From Bacillota bacterium (GTDB lineage Bacteria; Bacillota; Bacilli; Paenibacillales; NBRC-103111): DNA of 64,000 bases. The stretch is from assembly GCA_023386955.1 (NCBI GenBank), contig JAEWIS010000021.1, positions 62,001-126,000 of the forward strand. Direction: 5' to 3'. The position numbers were made by a program, and so were the translations under genes. Positions 35,841 to 45,235 of the stretch are shown piece by piece. Below the pieces are notes generated by a model. The model was not told the DNA's origin. It worked only from the letters and a program-made list of their open reading frames with translations, and did no database searches. Positions within the stretch are counted from its first letter, which is position 1, and each line of letters opens with the position of its first letter.

Positions 35841-35996
35841 TTTGCTTCCTCCTTCCGCTTTCTGTCGGTATCACATCTTTACCCGGCAGCGGATACAGGT
35901 AAGCATACGGACAAACCGAAAACCGCCAGGACACTGTCCTGACGGCAATAAGCTAAGGGATCGGCATAGGGGCAAGGCCCCACCAGCTCTTTTTTG

Positions 35997-36569
35997 CTAA
36001 ACCCGGCTCTTCGCTTTCCGCTGGAGAGCCAGAAACAAGTCCGTTGTCAGCTTGGGCACAAGGCCGATGACCACATAGAACAGGAAGAGCTCCCAATAGG
36101 TCGTGTCGCGAATCCTGATAAACCGGGTTATCTGCATCAGAGGCTTCACTCCGAAGGCGAAGGCGACGCACAGCAGGAGCATGTATAAGTAGTAGTTTTT
36201 GTGGCGGTGAACCGTCCACTGATACATGAGCATGTAGGATACTGGTATGAGTGAAGCATCCAGCCCGAAGCTGGCTGTCGGAAACGGCAGCAGCACGAAG
36301 GGATACACCCACATGGCATGGGAGGTGCCGTACAAATCGCAATACAGCGCCACCGTATGCACCCCCAGTCCATAAAAAAGAACCTGCAGGAGACGCTGCC
36401 GGTCCAACCTCCAAAACAGCACCAGGAGGGGAATCAGCACAACCCCTGCCAAAACCCAGAACTGCCAGGTGAACAAGGAATAAGTACTCCAGTAGATGCT
36501 CCAGTTATATGTGAAGGCAGACAATTGATCGGATAATTCCCGGACAAGCTGCTCCTGTTCCGCACTCAT
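35997..36569 (-). CDS. CBO0543 family membrane protein
   Basis: 190 residues with five or six membrane helices. LFWRLDRQRLLQVLFYGLGVHTVALYCDLYG and YPFVLLPFPTASFGLDASLIPVSYMLMYQ are typical of the CBO0543 family, common in spore-forming Firmicutes and of unknown function. It stands alone on the minus strand between the metallopeptidase and bceR genes. Confidence 0.8.
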   Translation of the reverse strand: MSAEQEQLVRELSDQLSAFTYNWSIYWSTYSLFTWQFWVLAGVVLIPLLVLFWRLDRQRLLQVLFYGLGVHTVALYCDLYGTSHAMWVYPFVLLPFPTASFGLDASLIPVSYMLMYQWTVHRHKNYYLYMLLLCVAFAFGVKPLMQITRFIRIRDTTYWELFLFYVVIGLVPKLTTDLFLALQRKAKSRV

Positions 36570-36645
36570 GGGATATCACTCCTTTTCAGGAATACTATCC
36601 CCCTCCCGCTGCAAAATATCCATTCCCCGGCCACACCGCATAAGC

Positions 36646-36675
36646 TTGGTGTTTCCCCGGGCCAGCTAGTATACT
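36646..36675 (+). promoter_or_regulatory. Putative sigma-A promoter of bceRS
   Basis: TTGGTG (36646-36651) and TATACT (36670-36675) with an 18-bp spacer. A transcript would start near 36682, so the first in-frame ATG at 36683 could not carry an upstream ribosome-binding site. Confidence 0.5.
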
Positions 36676-36715
36676 GGAGGAAATGATTGCATTCTTTTTC
36701 CACGGGGGAATATCC

Positions 36716-37387
36716 ATGTTTTCCATTATGCTGGTGGAGGATGACGATAAAATCCGTACCATTGTGGCCGATACGCTGCGCAGGTGGCAGTTCCAGGTGT
36801 TTGAGGTAACAGCCTATGACCAGGTGCTGGCGGAGTTCAACCGGCTGGGCCCGCAGTTGGTGCTGCTGGACGTCAATTTACCTGTACTGGACGGCTACCA
36901 CTGGTGCCAGCAGATTAGAGCCGCCTCCAAGGTGCCGATTTTGTTCCTCTCCTCCCGCAACCAGAATATGGACATGATTATGGCCATGAATATGGGAGCC
37001 GACGACTTTGTCCAGAAGCCCTTCGATCTGGGGGTGCTGGTAGCCAAGGTGAACGCCTTGCTGCGGCGCAATTATCTGTACCACGAGGAGAGCTTGCAGC
37101 TGGCCCACCGGGGACTAACGCTGAATGTGGCCAACTCCACGCTTCATTACCAGGGGAAAAGCACGGAGCTGTCCCGCAATGAGTTCATCATCATGCAGCT
37201 GTTTATGCGCAGCATCGGCAAAATTGTGTCCCGGGAGGAGCTGATGCAGGCCCTTTGGCGGGAAGAGCAGTTCGTGGATGACAATACCCTCACCGTCAAT
37301 GTCAACCGCCTGCGGCGCAAGCTGGCTCAATTGGGGATGGAGGATCTGATCACCACCCGCAAAGGAATGGGGTATATCGCGGAATGA
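36716..37387 (+). CDS. bceR: BceR-like response regulator (OmpR family)
   Basis: About 223 residues. The receiver domain has IMLVEDDDKI, the phosphoacceptor Asp in LVLLDVNLPVLDG and DDFVQKPFD. The winged-helix output domain has ELSRNEFIIMQLFMR and DDNTLTVNVNRLRRKL. With the kinase and ABC genes that follow it forms a Bce-type module responding to cell-wall-active peptides such as bacitracin. Start 36716 is preferred over 36683 because homologues begin MFKIMLVEDD and because of the promoter position. The stop overlaps the kinase start by 4 bp. Confidence 0.9.
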   Translation: MFSIMLVEDDDKIRTIVADTLRRWQFQVFEVTAYDQVLAEFNRLGPQLVLLDVNLPVLDGYHWCQQIRAASKVPILFLSSRNQNMDMIMAMNMGADDFVQKPFDLGVLVAKVNALLRRNYLYHEESLQLAHRGLTLNVANSTLHYQGKSTELSRNEFIIMQLFMRSIGKIVSREELMQALWREEQFVDDNTLTVNVNRLRRKLAQLGMEDLITTRKGMGYIAE

Positions 37388-38379
37388 AGCTGTGGCGGTT
37401 TTTCAAATATGAGCTGCCGTACCTGGCTGTTTTTCTGGCGGGGTACGGCATTATGCTGGCGGTGGTTGCGGCCGATCCGGCCGCCCGTTTGCGCGGGGAG
37501 ACCGCCTTGTACGGGCTGGCGCTGCTGGTGCTCTTGTGGGGCTGCTTTTTCATCCGCCGGTATGTCCTGACCCTGCAGGCCGCCAGGCAGCTGTACGAAC
37601 CAGAAGCGGCCGCACTGTCCCTGGAGGCGGAGCTGTGCCGGGAGGCGCTGGATACCCGGGAGAAAGCGCATATCCGCACCTTGAACGAAGTCCGGGCGCG
37701 CCAGAATGATCATTACAATTACATCGTCTCCTGGTTCCATGAGGTCAAAACCCCCATTTCCGTGCTGCGGCTTCTGCAGCAGACCGGCATGGACGCGAAC
37801 AGCCTGGAGGAGGAGATTTCCCGGATTGAGCATTATGTGGATCAGGCGCTCTATTATGCCAAGCTGGACAGCTTTAATCAGGATTATGAGCTGGTGAATT
37901 GCGATCTGGAGAAGCTGGTGAAGGAACTGGTGAAAAGCCATGCGAAAACCTTCATCTCCCGGAAGGTGCAGCTCCGGCTGGACCTGGCTCCGGCCACCGT
38001 CCAAAGTGACGCCAAGTGGCTGGCCTTTATCCTGAACCAGCTTTTGACCAACAGTCTGAAATATACCGCCGTCCAGGGGGAGATCTCCATTACCTTGGCC
38101 GCCACCACAGAGGAGAGGCTGCTGATTATCCGGGACAACGGCATCGGCATTGAGCCGAAGGATCTGCCCCGGGTGTTCAACCGCGGCTTCACCGGCACCA
38201 ACGGGAGAGCCTACGCCCATTCCACCGGCATGGGCTTGTATCTGGCCCAGGAGCTGTCCAGGAAGCTGGGGCACTACATTACCTGTGCTTCGGAGGTGGG
38301 CCGGTTTACGGAAATGACCGTTCATTTCCCCCGCAATTATGACGCCTATCTGGATACCGTTGCACCAACAAAGCCCTGA
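37384..38379 (+). CDS. bceS: BceS-like intramembrane-sensing histidine kinase
   Basis: 331 residues. Two N-terminal membrane helices separated by a very short loop, with almost no outside domain, mark an intramembrane-sensing kinase that depends on the ABC transporter for its signal. The dimerisation/phosphorylation segment is WFHEVKTPISVLRLL, followed by ATP-binding motifs NQLLTNSLKY, DNGIGI and GMGLYLAQ. It follows the regulator gene with an ATGA overlap and converges on the transporter genes. Confidence 0.92.
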   Translation: MKLWRFFKYELPYLAVFLAGYGIMLAVVAADPAARLRGETALYGLALLVLLWGCFFIRRYVLTLQAARQLYEPEAAALSLEAELCREALDTREKAHIRTLNEVRARQNDHYNYIVSWFHEVKTPISVLRLLQQTGMDANSLEEEISRIEHYVDQALYYAKLDSFNQDYELVNCDLEKLVKELVKSHAKTFISRKVQLRLDLAPATVQSDAKWLAFILNQLLTNSLKYTAVQGEISITLAATTEERLLIIRDNGIGIEPKDLPRVFNRGFTGTNGRAYAHSTGMGLYLAQELSRKLGHYITCASEVGRFTEMTVHFPRNYDAYLDTVAPTKP

Positions 38380-38416
38380 TGAACCGCCGGCAGACGGTCT
38401 ATCAGGGCTTCTTATT
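38369..38416. terminator. Terminator between bceS and bceB
   Basis: AAGCCCTGAT at 38371-38380 pairs with ATCAGGGCTT at 38401-38410; the loop holds a second stem CCG/CGG. It lies between converging genes. Confidence 0.85.
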
Positions 38417-38419
38417 GGT

Positions 38420-40387
38420 TTAACGCTGGTTGACGATCCGGTAATAGAGACTGGCGGAGGACAGATAAAAGAACAGATAAACCAGACCGTATATGCCCAG
38501 AATAACCAGGACAATCCCGGGGAGATCAGGGAAATCCTGAAGCGACTCCAGCATGTAATACCGGATGACCAGCCAGCTGAATACCACGGCCAAAATCAGC
38601 GGAGGAGCAAAAATAAACACCAGCTGCTTGCGGATAGCGCTCCGTATCCGGCGGTTGTCCACACCCAGCTTGCGGAGGACGGCATACTGCCGCGCTTCCT
38701 CCGCCGCCACCTTCAGCTGGCGGAAGTAGACCACGCTGGCCAGGGCGAATACGGCGATCAGAGCCAGGAAGGCCGCCGCGAACAGGAGCAGCGACGAGCT
38801 CTCAATCTGGATGGAATAAACATCCGCATAGGAGGAGTAATACCAACCTGGCCGGGCCCCTTCTCCCGCCAGCCGGTACACCTCCGCCGACAAATCCTCC
38901 GCATGCTCCGGGTCACGGATCTGGTACAGCTCCAGCATAACAGCTTCACCCGCCTGACGGGCCTGCTCGAACGCTCCATCGGAGATCACGATGACGGCAG
39001 GCTTCTTCTCCATGGAATGGCCGGGAATGGTAGCCCAGCCGAGCAGAGCGTAATCCTTCATCTCTGCCAGCCGGAGTGTAGTCCGGGAAGCCGCACCCAC
39101 TACAAACTCCGGCTGCGCTTCAGGCGGATACGTCCGGGCCAGATCCGTTCCCTGGGACAGAGAAACCGCCTCCTCTCCCCGGAGCTGCACCCGCTCATCA
39201 TCCCCGCGCCAGGCAACCAGGCTGTTATAATCCCTTGCCGCCATGAGGAGAACCGGCTCTTCGTAATATTGCGGATTCTCGAATGCCACGCTCCGGTCCG
39301 TCACGGCCTGGGTGCGGATCAGCTCCAGCCTGCGGTAATCCTTCACCGGATGCTCTGACGCTTCAATAGTGCTGCGGATGGCTGCACTGGCCCGCTCACC
39401 CGGATATTCGAAGGCGATGCCGTTGGGCACATTCATCCGCACAGCGTCGAATTGCACCCGGTAGTTCACCACCACAAAGCTGGTCAGCAGAATAATAGCC
39501 GCCCCTGCCAGCGTGATAAAGGTGAGATTGGAGGTATTCCCCCGCACCTGAAAGCGGAGAGAGGACGTCCACAGCATGGTATTGCCCTCATAGTAGCGCC
39601 TCCTGCGGGAAATCACGCCCAAGATCCATCCGGAGAATTGCCGGAAGAACAGATAGGTTCCCCCGATTACCCCCACAGCCGTCAGAATCATACAAACCGT
39701 AGCATGCTCCCGCCAAAGGGCGGAATTCATCCCCCGGCTTAACACAAACACCGCCTCGCCCAGCAGAAGAACAGCCAGCAGCGCCAGGACAGGGGAAGAC
39801 CGGATCGGCTTCTCCGCCGTTTCCCCGGCATGGAACAGCTCCACCAGCTGCACCCGCCGGATAGCGATATGGCTCTGGACGGCAATGATCACGGACAGCA
39901 GCAGGAACAGCGCCACTGTAGTGCCGATGGCCTGCAGCGGGAAGGAGAAGGACACGGTCTCTTCATACTGCATCAGCTTCATCAGCAGCATCCCGAACAG
40001 CTTGGAGAGAAATCCACCCAGCAGGATTCCTGCCGAAAGGGAGATGCCGCTCAGGATCAAGGTTTCATAGAAAACCATCCAGGTAATCTGCCGTTCGGAT
40101 AGCCCCAAGAGCAGATACAGGCCGAATTCACGCTGCCGCTGCCGCATGAAGAAGGAGTTGGCATACAGGATAAACACAATAATGAACACAAATACCACGA
40201 CGGAGGCAATCCTGATGCCGTTCTGAAAATTGCCCCGGTTCTTGACCATATCCAGAATATCCGGATTAAACATCAATGCCGAAAACGTAAAATGGATGAT
40301 GACCCCTATGATCATGGAAACGAGATAAATGGTATACAGGCGAAAATTCCGGCGGACATTGCGCAGGGTCAGGTCGAAGAGCTTCAT
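38420..40387 (-). CDS. bceB: BceB-like ABC transporter permease
   Basis: 655 residues with ten predicted membrane helices and one large outside domain of about 200 residues between helices 7 and 8 (roughly residues 305-520), the plan of BceB-type peptide-detoxifying and sensing permeases. FtsX-like segments are present, such as FFMRQRQREFGLYLLLGLSERQI and AEEARQYAVLRKLGVDNRRI. It would bind lipid II cycle-targeting peptides and pass the signal to BceS. The start overlaps the ATPase gene by 4 bp. Confidence 0.92.
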   Translation of the reverse strand: MKLFDLTLRNVRRNFRLYTIYLVSMIIGVIIHFTFSALMFNPDILDMVKNRGNFQNGIRIASVVVFVFIIVFILYANSFFMRQRQREFGLYLLLGLSERQITWMVFYETLILSGISLSAGILLGGFLSKLFGMLLMKLMQYEETVSFSFPLQAIGTTVALFLLLSVIIAVQSHIAIRRVQLVELFHAGETAEKPIRSSPVLALLAVLLLGEAVFVLSRGMNSALWREHATVCMILTAVGVIGGTYLFFRQFSGWILGVISRRRRYYEGNTMLWTSSLRFQVRGNTSNLTFITLAGAAIILLTSFVVVNYRVQFDAVRMNVPNGIAFEYPGERASAAIRSTIEASEHPVKDYRRLELIRTQAVTDRSVAFENPQYYEEPVLLMAARDYNSLVAWRGDDERVQLRGEEAVSLSQGTDLARTYPPEAQPEFVVGAASRTTLRLAEMKDYALLGWATIPGHSMEKKPAVIVISDGAFEQARQAGEAVMLELYQIRDPEHAEDLSAEVYRLAGEGARPGWYYSSYADVYSIQIESSSLLLFAAAFLALIAVFALASVVYFRQLKVAAEEARQYAVLRKLGVDNRRIRSAIRKQLVFIFAPPLILAVVFSWLVIRYYMLESLQDFPDLPGIVLVILGIYGLVYLFFYLSSASLYYRIVNQR

Positions 40388-41130
40388 CCCGCCTGTCCCC
40401 CCAGCATGCTCTGGGTGTCCAGAATCCGTTCATAGAAGGTCTTCCGGCTCTGCCCGCCGGCATACAATTCATTGACGACCGAACCGTCCCGCAGGAAAAT
40501 AACCCGCTGGCAATAGCTGGCCGCATAGCTGTCATGGGTCACCATGAGAATGGTGGTGCCGAAGGAGCCGTTAAGCTGGGCCAGCTGTTCCAGCAGCTGG
40601 GTGGCCGAGCGTGAATCCAGAGCTCCCGTAGGCTCGTCGGCGAACACAATGTCCGGCTTGGTGATGAGAGCCCGTGCGGAGGAGGCCCGCTGCTTTTGGC
40701 CCCCGGATATCTCATGGGGATACCGCTCCAGCACCTCTCCGATCTGAAGCGCCGACACCAAGGGACCCAGCCGGGCCTCCATCTCTCCAGTTTTGAATCC
40801 GCGCAGGGATAAGGGAAGGAGAATATTCTCCTTGACCGTCAAGGTATCCAACAGATTGTAATCCTGAAAAATAAAGCCTACATGCTCCTGGCGGAACCGC
40901 CGAAGCTCATTTTTATTCAAATCCAGCAGGGACTGCTCCTTCACCCAGACCTCTCCGCCGGAGAAGCGGTCAATGGTGGAGAGCACATTCATCAGAGTGG
41001 ACTTGCCCGATCCGGACGGTCCCATCACGGCGGTAAACTCCCCGGCGGTGATGGTCAGGTCCAGGTTCCTCAACACCGGCGTATTGCCGTAATGCTTGGT
41101 CAGGTTTTTGGTGCGGATTACAGGTTCCAT
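40384..41130 (-). CDS. bceA: BceA-like ABC transporter ATPase
   Basis: 248 residues. Walker A is MGPSGSGKST, the Q-loop FIFQDYNLLD, the signature HEISGGQKQRASSARAL and Walker B IVFADEPTGALD, followed by the His switch VTHD. This is the MacB/LolD-like type paired with BceB permeases. AGGAGG seven bases before the ATG at 41130 decides the start. It is the first gene of the transporter operon, transcribed towards bceRS. Confidence 0.94.
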   Translation of the reverse strand: MEPVIRTKNLTKHYGNTPVLRNLDLTITAGEFTAVMGPSGSGKSTLMNVLSTIDRFSGGEVWVKEQSLLDLNKNELRRFRQEHVGFIFQDYNLLDTLTVKENILLPLSLRGFKTGEMEARLGPLVSALQIGEVLERYPHEISGGQKQRASSARALITKPDIVFADEPTGALDSRSATQLLEQLAQLNGSFGTTILMVTHDSYAASYCQRVIFLRDGSVVNELYAGGQSRKTFYERILDTQSMLGGQAG

Positions 41131-41302
41131 GGCGCTTCCTCCTATTCTGTTACCTACTATAGCCGGAAGGCGGATTTCTAACCATGTCTTTAGGACAGCG
41201 GAAGGTGACAGTTTCGTCATCTTGGGACGGAAACAGCGGAGGAAAAATTAGAGGAGGGGTTTAGCCACGCAAAAGAGGAATTCAGCGGAACGTGCCGAAA
41301 TA

Positions 41303-44300
41303 ATGGGCATGATTCCAATTTTAAACAATAGACCCTTCCAAAACATTCTTCTTGTCCTTCTATTTGTCGGGTTCTTGTTCGGGTTACGGATGATGTGGGG
41401 GAGCATCTTCCCTTCCTCGGAACAAGCCTCCGCTGTAAATGGCGTGTTGGACCTCCGGGGCCGCAATCTGGAGCAGTCCCCGACCTTTAGGCTGGATGGC
41501 GAATGGCAGCTTTACCCGGGAAGGCTGGTATATCAGGATGAGCTTCCCCAGCTGGAGACGGGGTTCCGGCCCATTCAGGTACCGGGAGACTGGAGCAGCC
41601 TCGTATCCGACGCCTCCGGCAAGGCCTACGGAACCGGCACTTACCGGCTGCGCATTCTGATTGATCCCGTCAAAAACCCCCTTTCCATTTGGATGGCCGG
41701 GGTGGAGGCCTCGTCCTCCGTATACATCAACGGGACAGATATGGACGAAAAACGGGATTCCCGTCAGGGGGATGATTCGTACTCGCCGAAAAGCATCTCA
41801 TACACGGCCACCTGCTATGACGTGGAAGGAGTTGATGAGCTTGATGTCCTGATTCATGTGGCCAACTACGAAAACCCGGTAAACGGTGGTATCCTGCACA
41901 CTCTCCGCTTCGGCTCTCAGGCCTCCATCAGTTTTGTGCGCTGGTATTCCATCGGCTTTCAGTTGATGGTTTTCCTGGTGCTCCTGCTGCATGCCCTGTA
42001 TGCCTTTATACTTTTTTCATTTCATACTCAAGAGCGGACCTTACTGCTTGTCTGCCTGCTTACCCTGCTGGTGGCCGTATCCGTTATCGTCGGCAATGAC
42101 AATATTCTCTTGTTATGGCTGCCGGTCAATTACGCAGGGGCTCTGAAAATCCGGCTGCTCTCCTATGTGTGGTATGCCTATCTCATCCTGCTGTTATTCC
42201 GCCGGCTATCCTCCGCTCCCGCCGCCAATATGCCGATCCGTCTGTTTACCGCAGCGCTTTTGGCCTATTCCGGCTTTGTTTTGATTGCACCAGCTCCTTG
42301 GATTCATATTTCTACGGCATTGGGAATCTATCACATGTTTTATCTGCTTCCCTTTCTTTGGTTTGCCTGTATGTTCGGCACCATGATTTTCCGGAGGCAA
42401 TCCGGTGACGGCACCACATACTTTCTCCTCTCCGCCGCGGGTATCATGAACGACACGGCTTGGGGGCTGTGGAACACGTCCTGTCCCGTCTTTTATCCGT
42501 TGGATATCATTATTGCCATTATCGGTTATTGCGCGTACTGGTTCAAAAAGTACTACCTCCACGCGAGGGAGAATGCAGTCCTGAACGAACAGCTGCGCCG
42601 GGCCGATAAGCGGAAAGATCACTTCCTGGCTAATACCTCCCACGAGCTGAGAACGCCTCTACACGGGATTTTGAATATTGCCCGGACCGTAGCGGAGAAG
42701 GAGAAGGACAAGATAGACGGGAAAAGCTTCCGGGATATGGAGCTGCTGATTACCATCAGCCGCCGCATGTCCGACCTGCTGGACGATCTTCTGGATGACG
42801 CCCGGCTGAGGGAGAAGCGTATCGTGTTGCAGCAAAAGCCTGTGCTGATCCAAGCCGTAGTTCCCGGAGTGATCGGCATGCTTCAATTTATGATGGAGGG
42901 TAAGGCGATTCAGATGGAAACGGACATACCTGGCTCCTTGCCGCCGGTTATGGCGGATGAGAAAAGACTGATTCAAATCCTGTACAATCTTTTGCACAAT
43001 GCACTTAAGTTTACGGAGGAAGGCTTTATTACTGTCTCTGCGGAAAAGCGGGACAGGCGCCTGCTGGTTCATGTTTCCGATACGGGGATGGGAATGGATG
43101 CGGAAACCCGGGCACGGGTATTCCTGCCGTATGAGCAAGGCCCGGAGGGAGCTGACGACGGCAAGGGCATCGGGCTTGGCCTCAGCATCTGCAAGCAGCT
43201 GGTGGAGCTGCACGGCGGAGCCTTAACGGTCTGCTCCGAGCAAGGCAAGGGCTCCGTCTTCCGCTTTGATTTGCCCGTGGCCGATACAGCCGGTTCCTCC
43301 GCGCCGCAAAAGGAAGAGCCCGGCCTCTCCCCTGAAGTGACGGGAAACGCCGAGCCCTTCTTCCTGAATGCAAACGCCGGCAAGGTTACGGACCCCGGCC
43401 CTCTGCCGGTGCCTTGGCATAACGGAAAAGCCCAAATCCTGGCGGTTGATGATGACCCGGTGAACCTGACGGTGCTGGCGGGCATCCTCTCTACAGAGCC
43501 TTATTCCGTCACCACAGCCACTTCCGCCCGTGACGCGCTGAAGCTCCTGGGGACCCGCAAGTGGGATCTGCTGATTGCCGATGTGATGATGCCCTTTATG
43601 TCCGGTTATGAGCTGACGCAGCGGGTCCGGGAATTGTACTCGGTATCGGAGCTCCCGGTGCTGCTCCTGACGGCGCGCAGCCAGCCCGCCGATATTTATA
43701 CCGGCTTCGTATCGGGAGCCAATGATTACGTGACCAAGCCTGTGGATGCTCTGGAGCTGAGATACCGGATCAGCGCCCTGATCCGGCTGAAGCAATCCGT
43801 CAACGAGCGGCTGCGGATGGAGGCGGCTTATCTCCAGGCGCAGATCCACCCCCATTTTTTGTTTAACACCCTCAACTCCATCATGGCGCTGAGCGAGCTG
43901 GACACAGCCAAAATGCAGCAATTGGTGTATTCCTTTGCCACCTATCTGAGAGTGAGCTTTGATTTTATGAATACGGGCGAACTGGTGGAGCTTTCCCATG
44001 AGCTGGAGCTGGTTAAGGCCTATCTGTATATTGAGAAGGAAAGATTCGAAAACACCCTGACCGTGGTGTGGGAGGTGGAGCCCCACCTTAATCCGCTTCT
44101 GCCCCCCCTGACGCTGCAGCCGCTGGTAGAGAATGCCATCAAACACGGAATTTTCAGCAGATCCAAGGGAGGCACGTTATACATCCGCATTTCCCGGCAA
44201 AACAATGCCGTCCGGTTCGAAGTCCGGGATGACGGCAAGGGTATGGACCAAGGGAAGATTGACCAGCTCCTGGAGCCGACCCGGAAGGGAACCGGCGGCA

Positions 44301-44413
44301 TCGGTATTTTCAACACCAACCGGCGTCTGATCCAGTTGTACGGCCAGGGTTTGTCCATTGTAAGCGGGCCTAATGAAGGGACGAGAGTTTCCTTCTCCAT
44401 TCCCGACGATTGA
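41303..44413 (+). CDS. Hybrid sensor protein with two histidine kinase modules and an internal receiver
   Basis: 1036 residues. Order: one membrane helix (about 13-32); an outside beta-sandwich of the sugar-binding/7TMR-DISM type (FRLDGEWQLYPGRL to ANYENPVNG); about seven membrane helices (220-425); a HisKA site in ANTSHELRTPLHG with a full ATP-binding domain (NLLHNALKF, DTGMGMD, GIGLGLSICK); a receiver domain (ILAVDDDPVNLTVL, LLIADVMMPFMSG, YVTKPVD); and then a second LytS-type kinase (AQIHPHFLFNTLNSI, LVENAIKHG, DDGKGMD). Two complete kinases of different classes in one chain suggest a branched phosphorelay. No regulator gene is adjacent. The ribosome-binding site is weak, so the start is tentative. 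Confidence 0.88.
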   Translation: MGMIPILNNRPFQNILLVLLFVGFLFGLRMMWGSIFPSSEQASAVNGVLDLRGRNLEQSPTFRLDGEWQLYPGRLVYQDELPQLETGFRPIQVPGDWSSLVSDASGKAYGTGTYRLRILIDPVKNPLSIWMAGVEASSSVYINGTDMDEKRDSRQGDDSYSPKSISYTATCYDVEGVDELDVLIHVANYENPVNGGILHTLRFGSQASISFVRWYSIGFQLMVFLVLLLHALYAFILFSFHTQERTLLLVCLLTLLVAVSVIVGNDNILLLWLPVNYAGALKIRLLSYVWYAYLILLLFRRLSSAPAANMPIRLFTAALLAYSGFVLIAPAPWIHISTALGIYHMFYLLPFLWFACMFGTMIFRRQSGDGTTYFLLSAAGIMNDTAWGLWNTSCPVFYPLDIIIAIIGYCAYWFKKYYLHARENAVLNEQLRRADKRKDHFLANTSHELRTPLHGILNIARTVAEKEKDKIDGKSFRDMELLITISRRMSDLLDDLLDDARLREKRIVLQQKPVLIQAVVPGVIGMLQFMMEGKAIQMETDIPGSLPPVMADEKRLIQILYNLLHNALKFTEEGFITVSAEKRDRRLLVHVSDTGMGMDAETRARVFLPYEQGPEGADDGKGIGLGLSICKQLVELHGGALTVCSEQGKGSVFRFDLPVADTAGSSAPQKEEPGLSPEVTGNAEPFFLNANAGKVTDPGPLPVPWHNGKAQILAVDDDPVNLTVLAGILSTEPYSVTTATSARDALKLLGTRKWDLLIADVMMPFMSGYELTQRVRELYSVSELPVLLLTARSQPADIYTGFVSGANDYVTKPVDALELRYRISALIRLKQSVNERLRMEAAYLQAQIHPHFLFNTLNSIMALSELDTAKMQQLVYSFATYLRVSFDFMNTGELVELSHELELVKAYLYIEKERFENTLTVVWEVEPHLNPLLPPLTLQPLVENAIKHGIFSRSKGGTLYIRISRQNNAVRFEVRDDGKGMDQGKIDQLLEPTRKGTGGIGIFNTNRRLIQLYGQGLSIVSGPNEGTRVSFSIPDD

Positions 44414-44429
44414 AGGATTTGGCAATGCG

Positions 44430-45206
44430 TTAAGAGGATGCAGGCTCTCCCGGCAGCGGCTCATTGTCGGAGAAGAGATGCGGATTCTCCTTCAGCATGT
44501 CCGACAGCACCTCGTTCATCCGGACCGTATCGCATACCCACATGAGAGCATCCCCCAGTTGGCTCCGGCGGATGGCTCCCGCACGCTCCAGCACTCCCTC
44601 CACCTTCCAGAAGTGAAGGGACCAGCGGAGCCCGCAGTGCCGGCGGGACGGTACGGGAATTTCCCTGCCGTCCGGCAGTACGGTGACCAGCGGTTCATGC
44701 CCGTCGGTCAGCCGTCCGGGAATGTCCACCCACTCTTCGATCCCGTGGATGAAGGTATTGCGCTTCAGGTCTACCCCCACCAGCAGAATGGTAGCCTTGC
44801 GGTCCAGCAGCTTGCCCCAGGGGGATTCCCGGTGGCAGGGGGTATCATAACACTCTGCCCCCTCTACATATTCCGCCGCCTCCCGTCCCAAGGCCGCAAC
44901 CGAATGGGTAGGATGCAGCGAGCGGATCACCCCGGGGCGCTTGCGGAACAGCTCGGTGAGAATACCCACGCAGGAGGGGGAATCCTCAACCGAATAGCGG
45001 GGGTTGTCCGCGTTGATATAGGACCAGGTATGGGTGGGCAGCACAAGCAGGCCGTCCTTCATATAGTCGGACAGCGCATCCAAGACGGTATCCGCTCCGC
45101 CGTCCACCTGGCCGATGCTTTTCATGGAGGAGTGCATGAGCACAGTCCCCTCCTTGGGAATTTGGGCTTCCTCCAGTTGCTTGAACAGGCTTTCTTTGGT
45201 GTGCAT
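44430..45206 (-). CDS. Aminoglycoside N(3)-acetyltransferase family protein
   Basis: 258 residues of the AAC(3)/YokD fold: EGTVLMHSSMKSIGQVDGGADTVLDAL at the start, LVLPTHTWSYI, RSLHPTHSVAALG with the catalytic His region, and DTPCHRESPWGKLLDRKATILLVGVDLKRNTFIH. The family acetylates amino groups of aminoglycosides with acetyl-CoA, though chromosomal members such as YokD may have other substrates. It is 29 bp after the UMP kinase gene on the same strand, so both probably share a transcript. Confidence 0.9.
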   Translation of the reverse strand: MHTKESLFKQLEEAQIPKEGTVLMHSSMKSIGQVDGGADTVLDALSDYMKDGLLVLPTHTWSYINADNPRYSVEDSPSCVGILTELFRKRPGVIRSLHPTHSVAALGREAAEYVEGAECYDTPCHRESPWGKLLDRKATILLVGVDLKRNTFIHGIEEWVDIPGRLTDGHEPLVTVLPDGREIPVPSRRHCGLRWSLHFWKVEGVLERAGAIRRSQLGDALMWVCDTVRMNEVLSDMLKENPHLFSDNEPLPGEPASS

Positions 45207-45235
45207 CGTATGTTCTCCTTTATTGTTGTCGATGG

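Noticed and set aside
37327..38514. 395-codon minus-strand open frame opposite bceS
   Set aside because: It lies antisense to an obvious histidine kinase and crosses a terminator.
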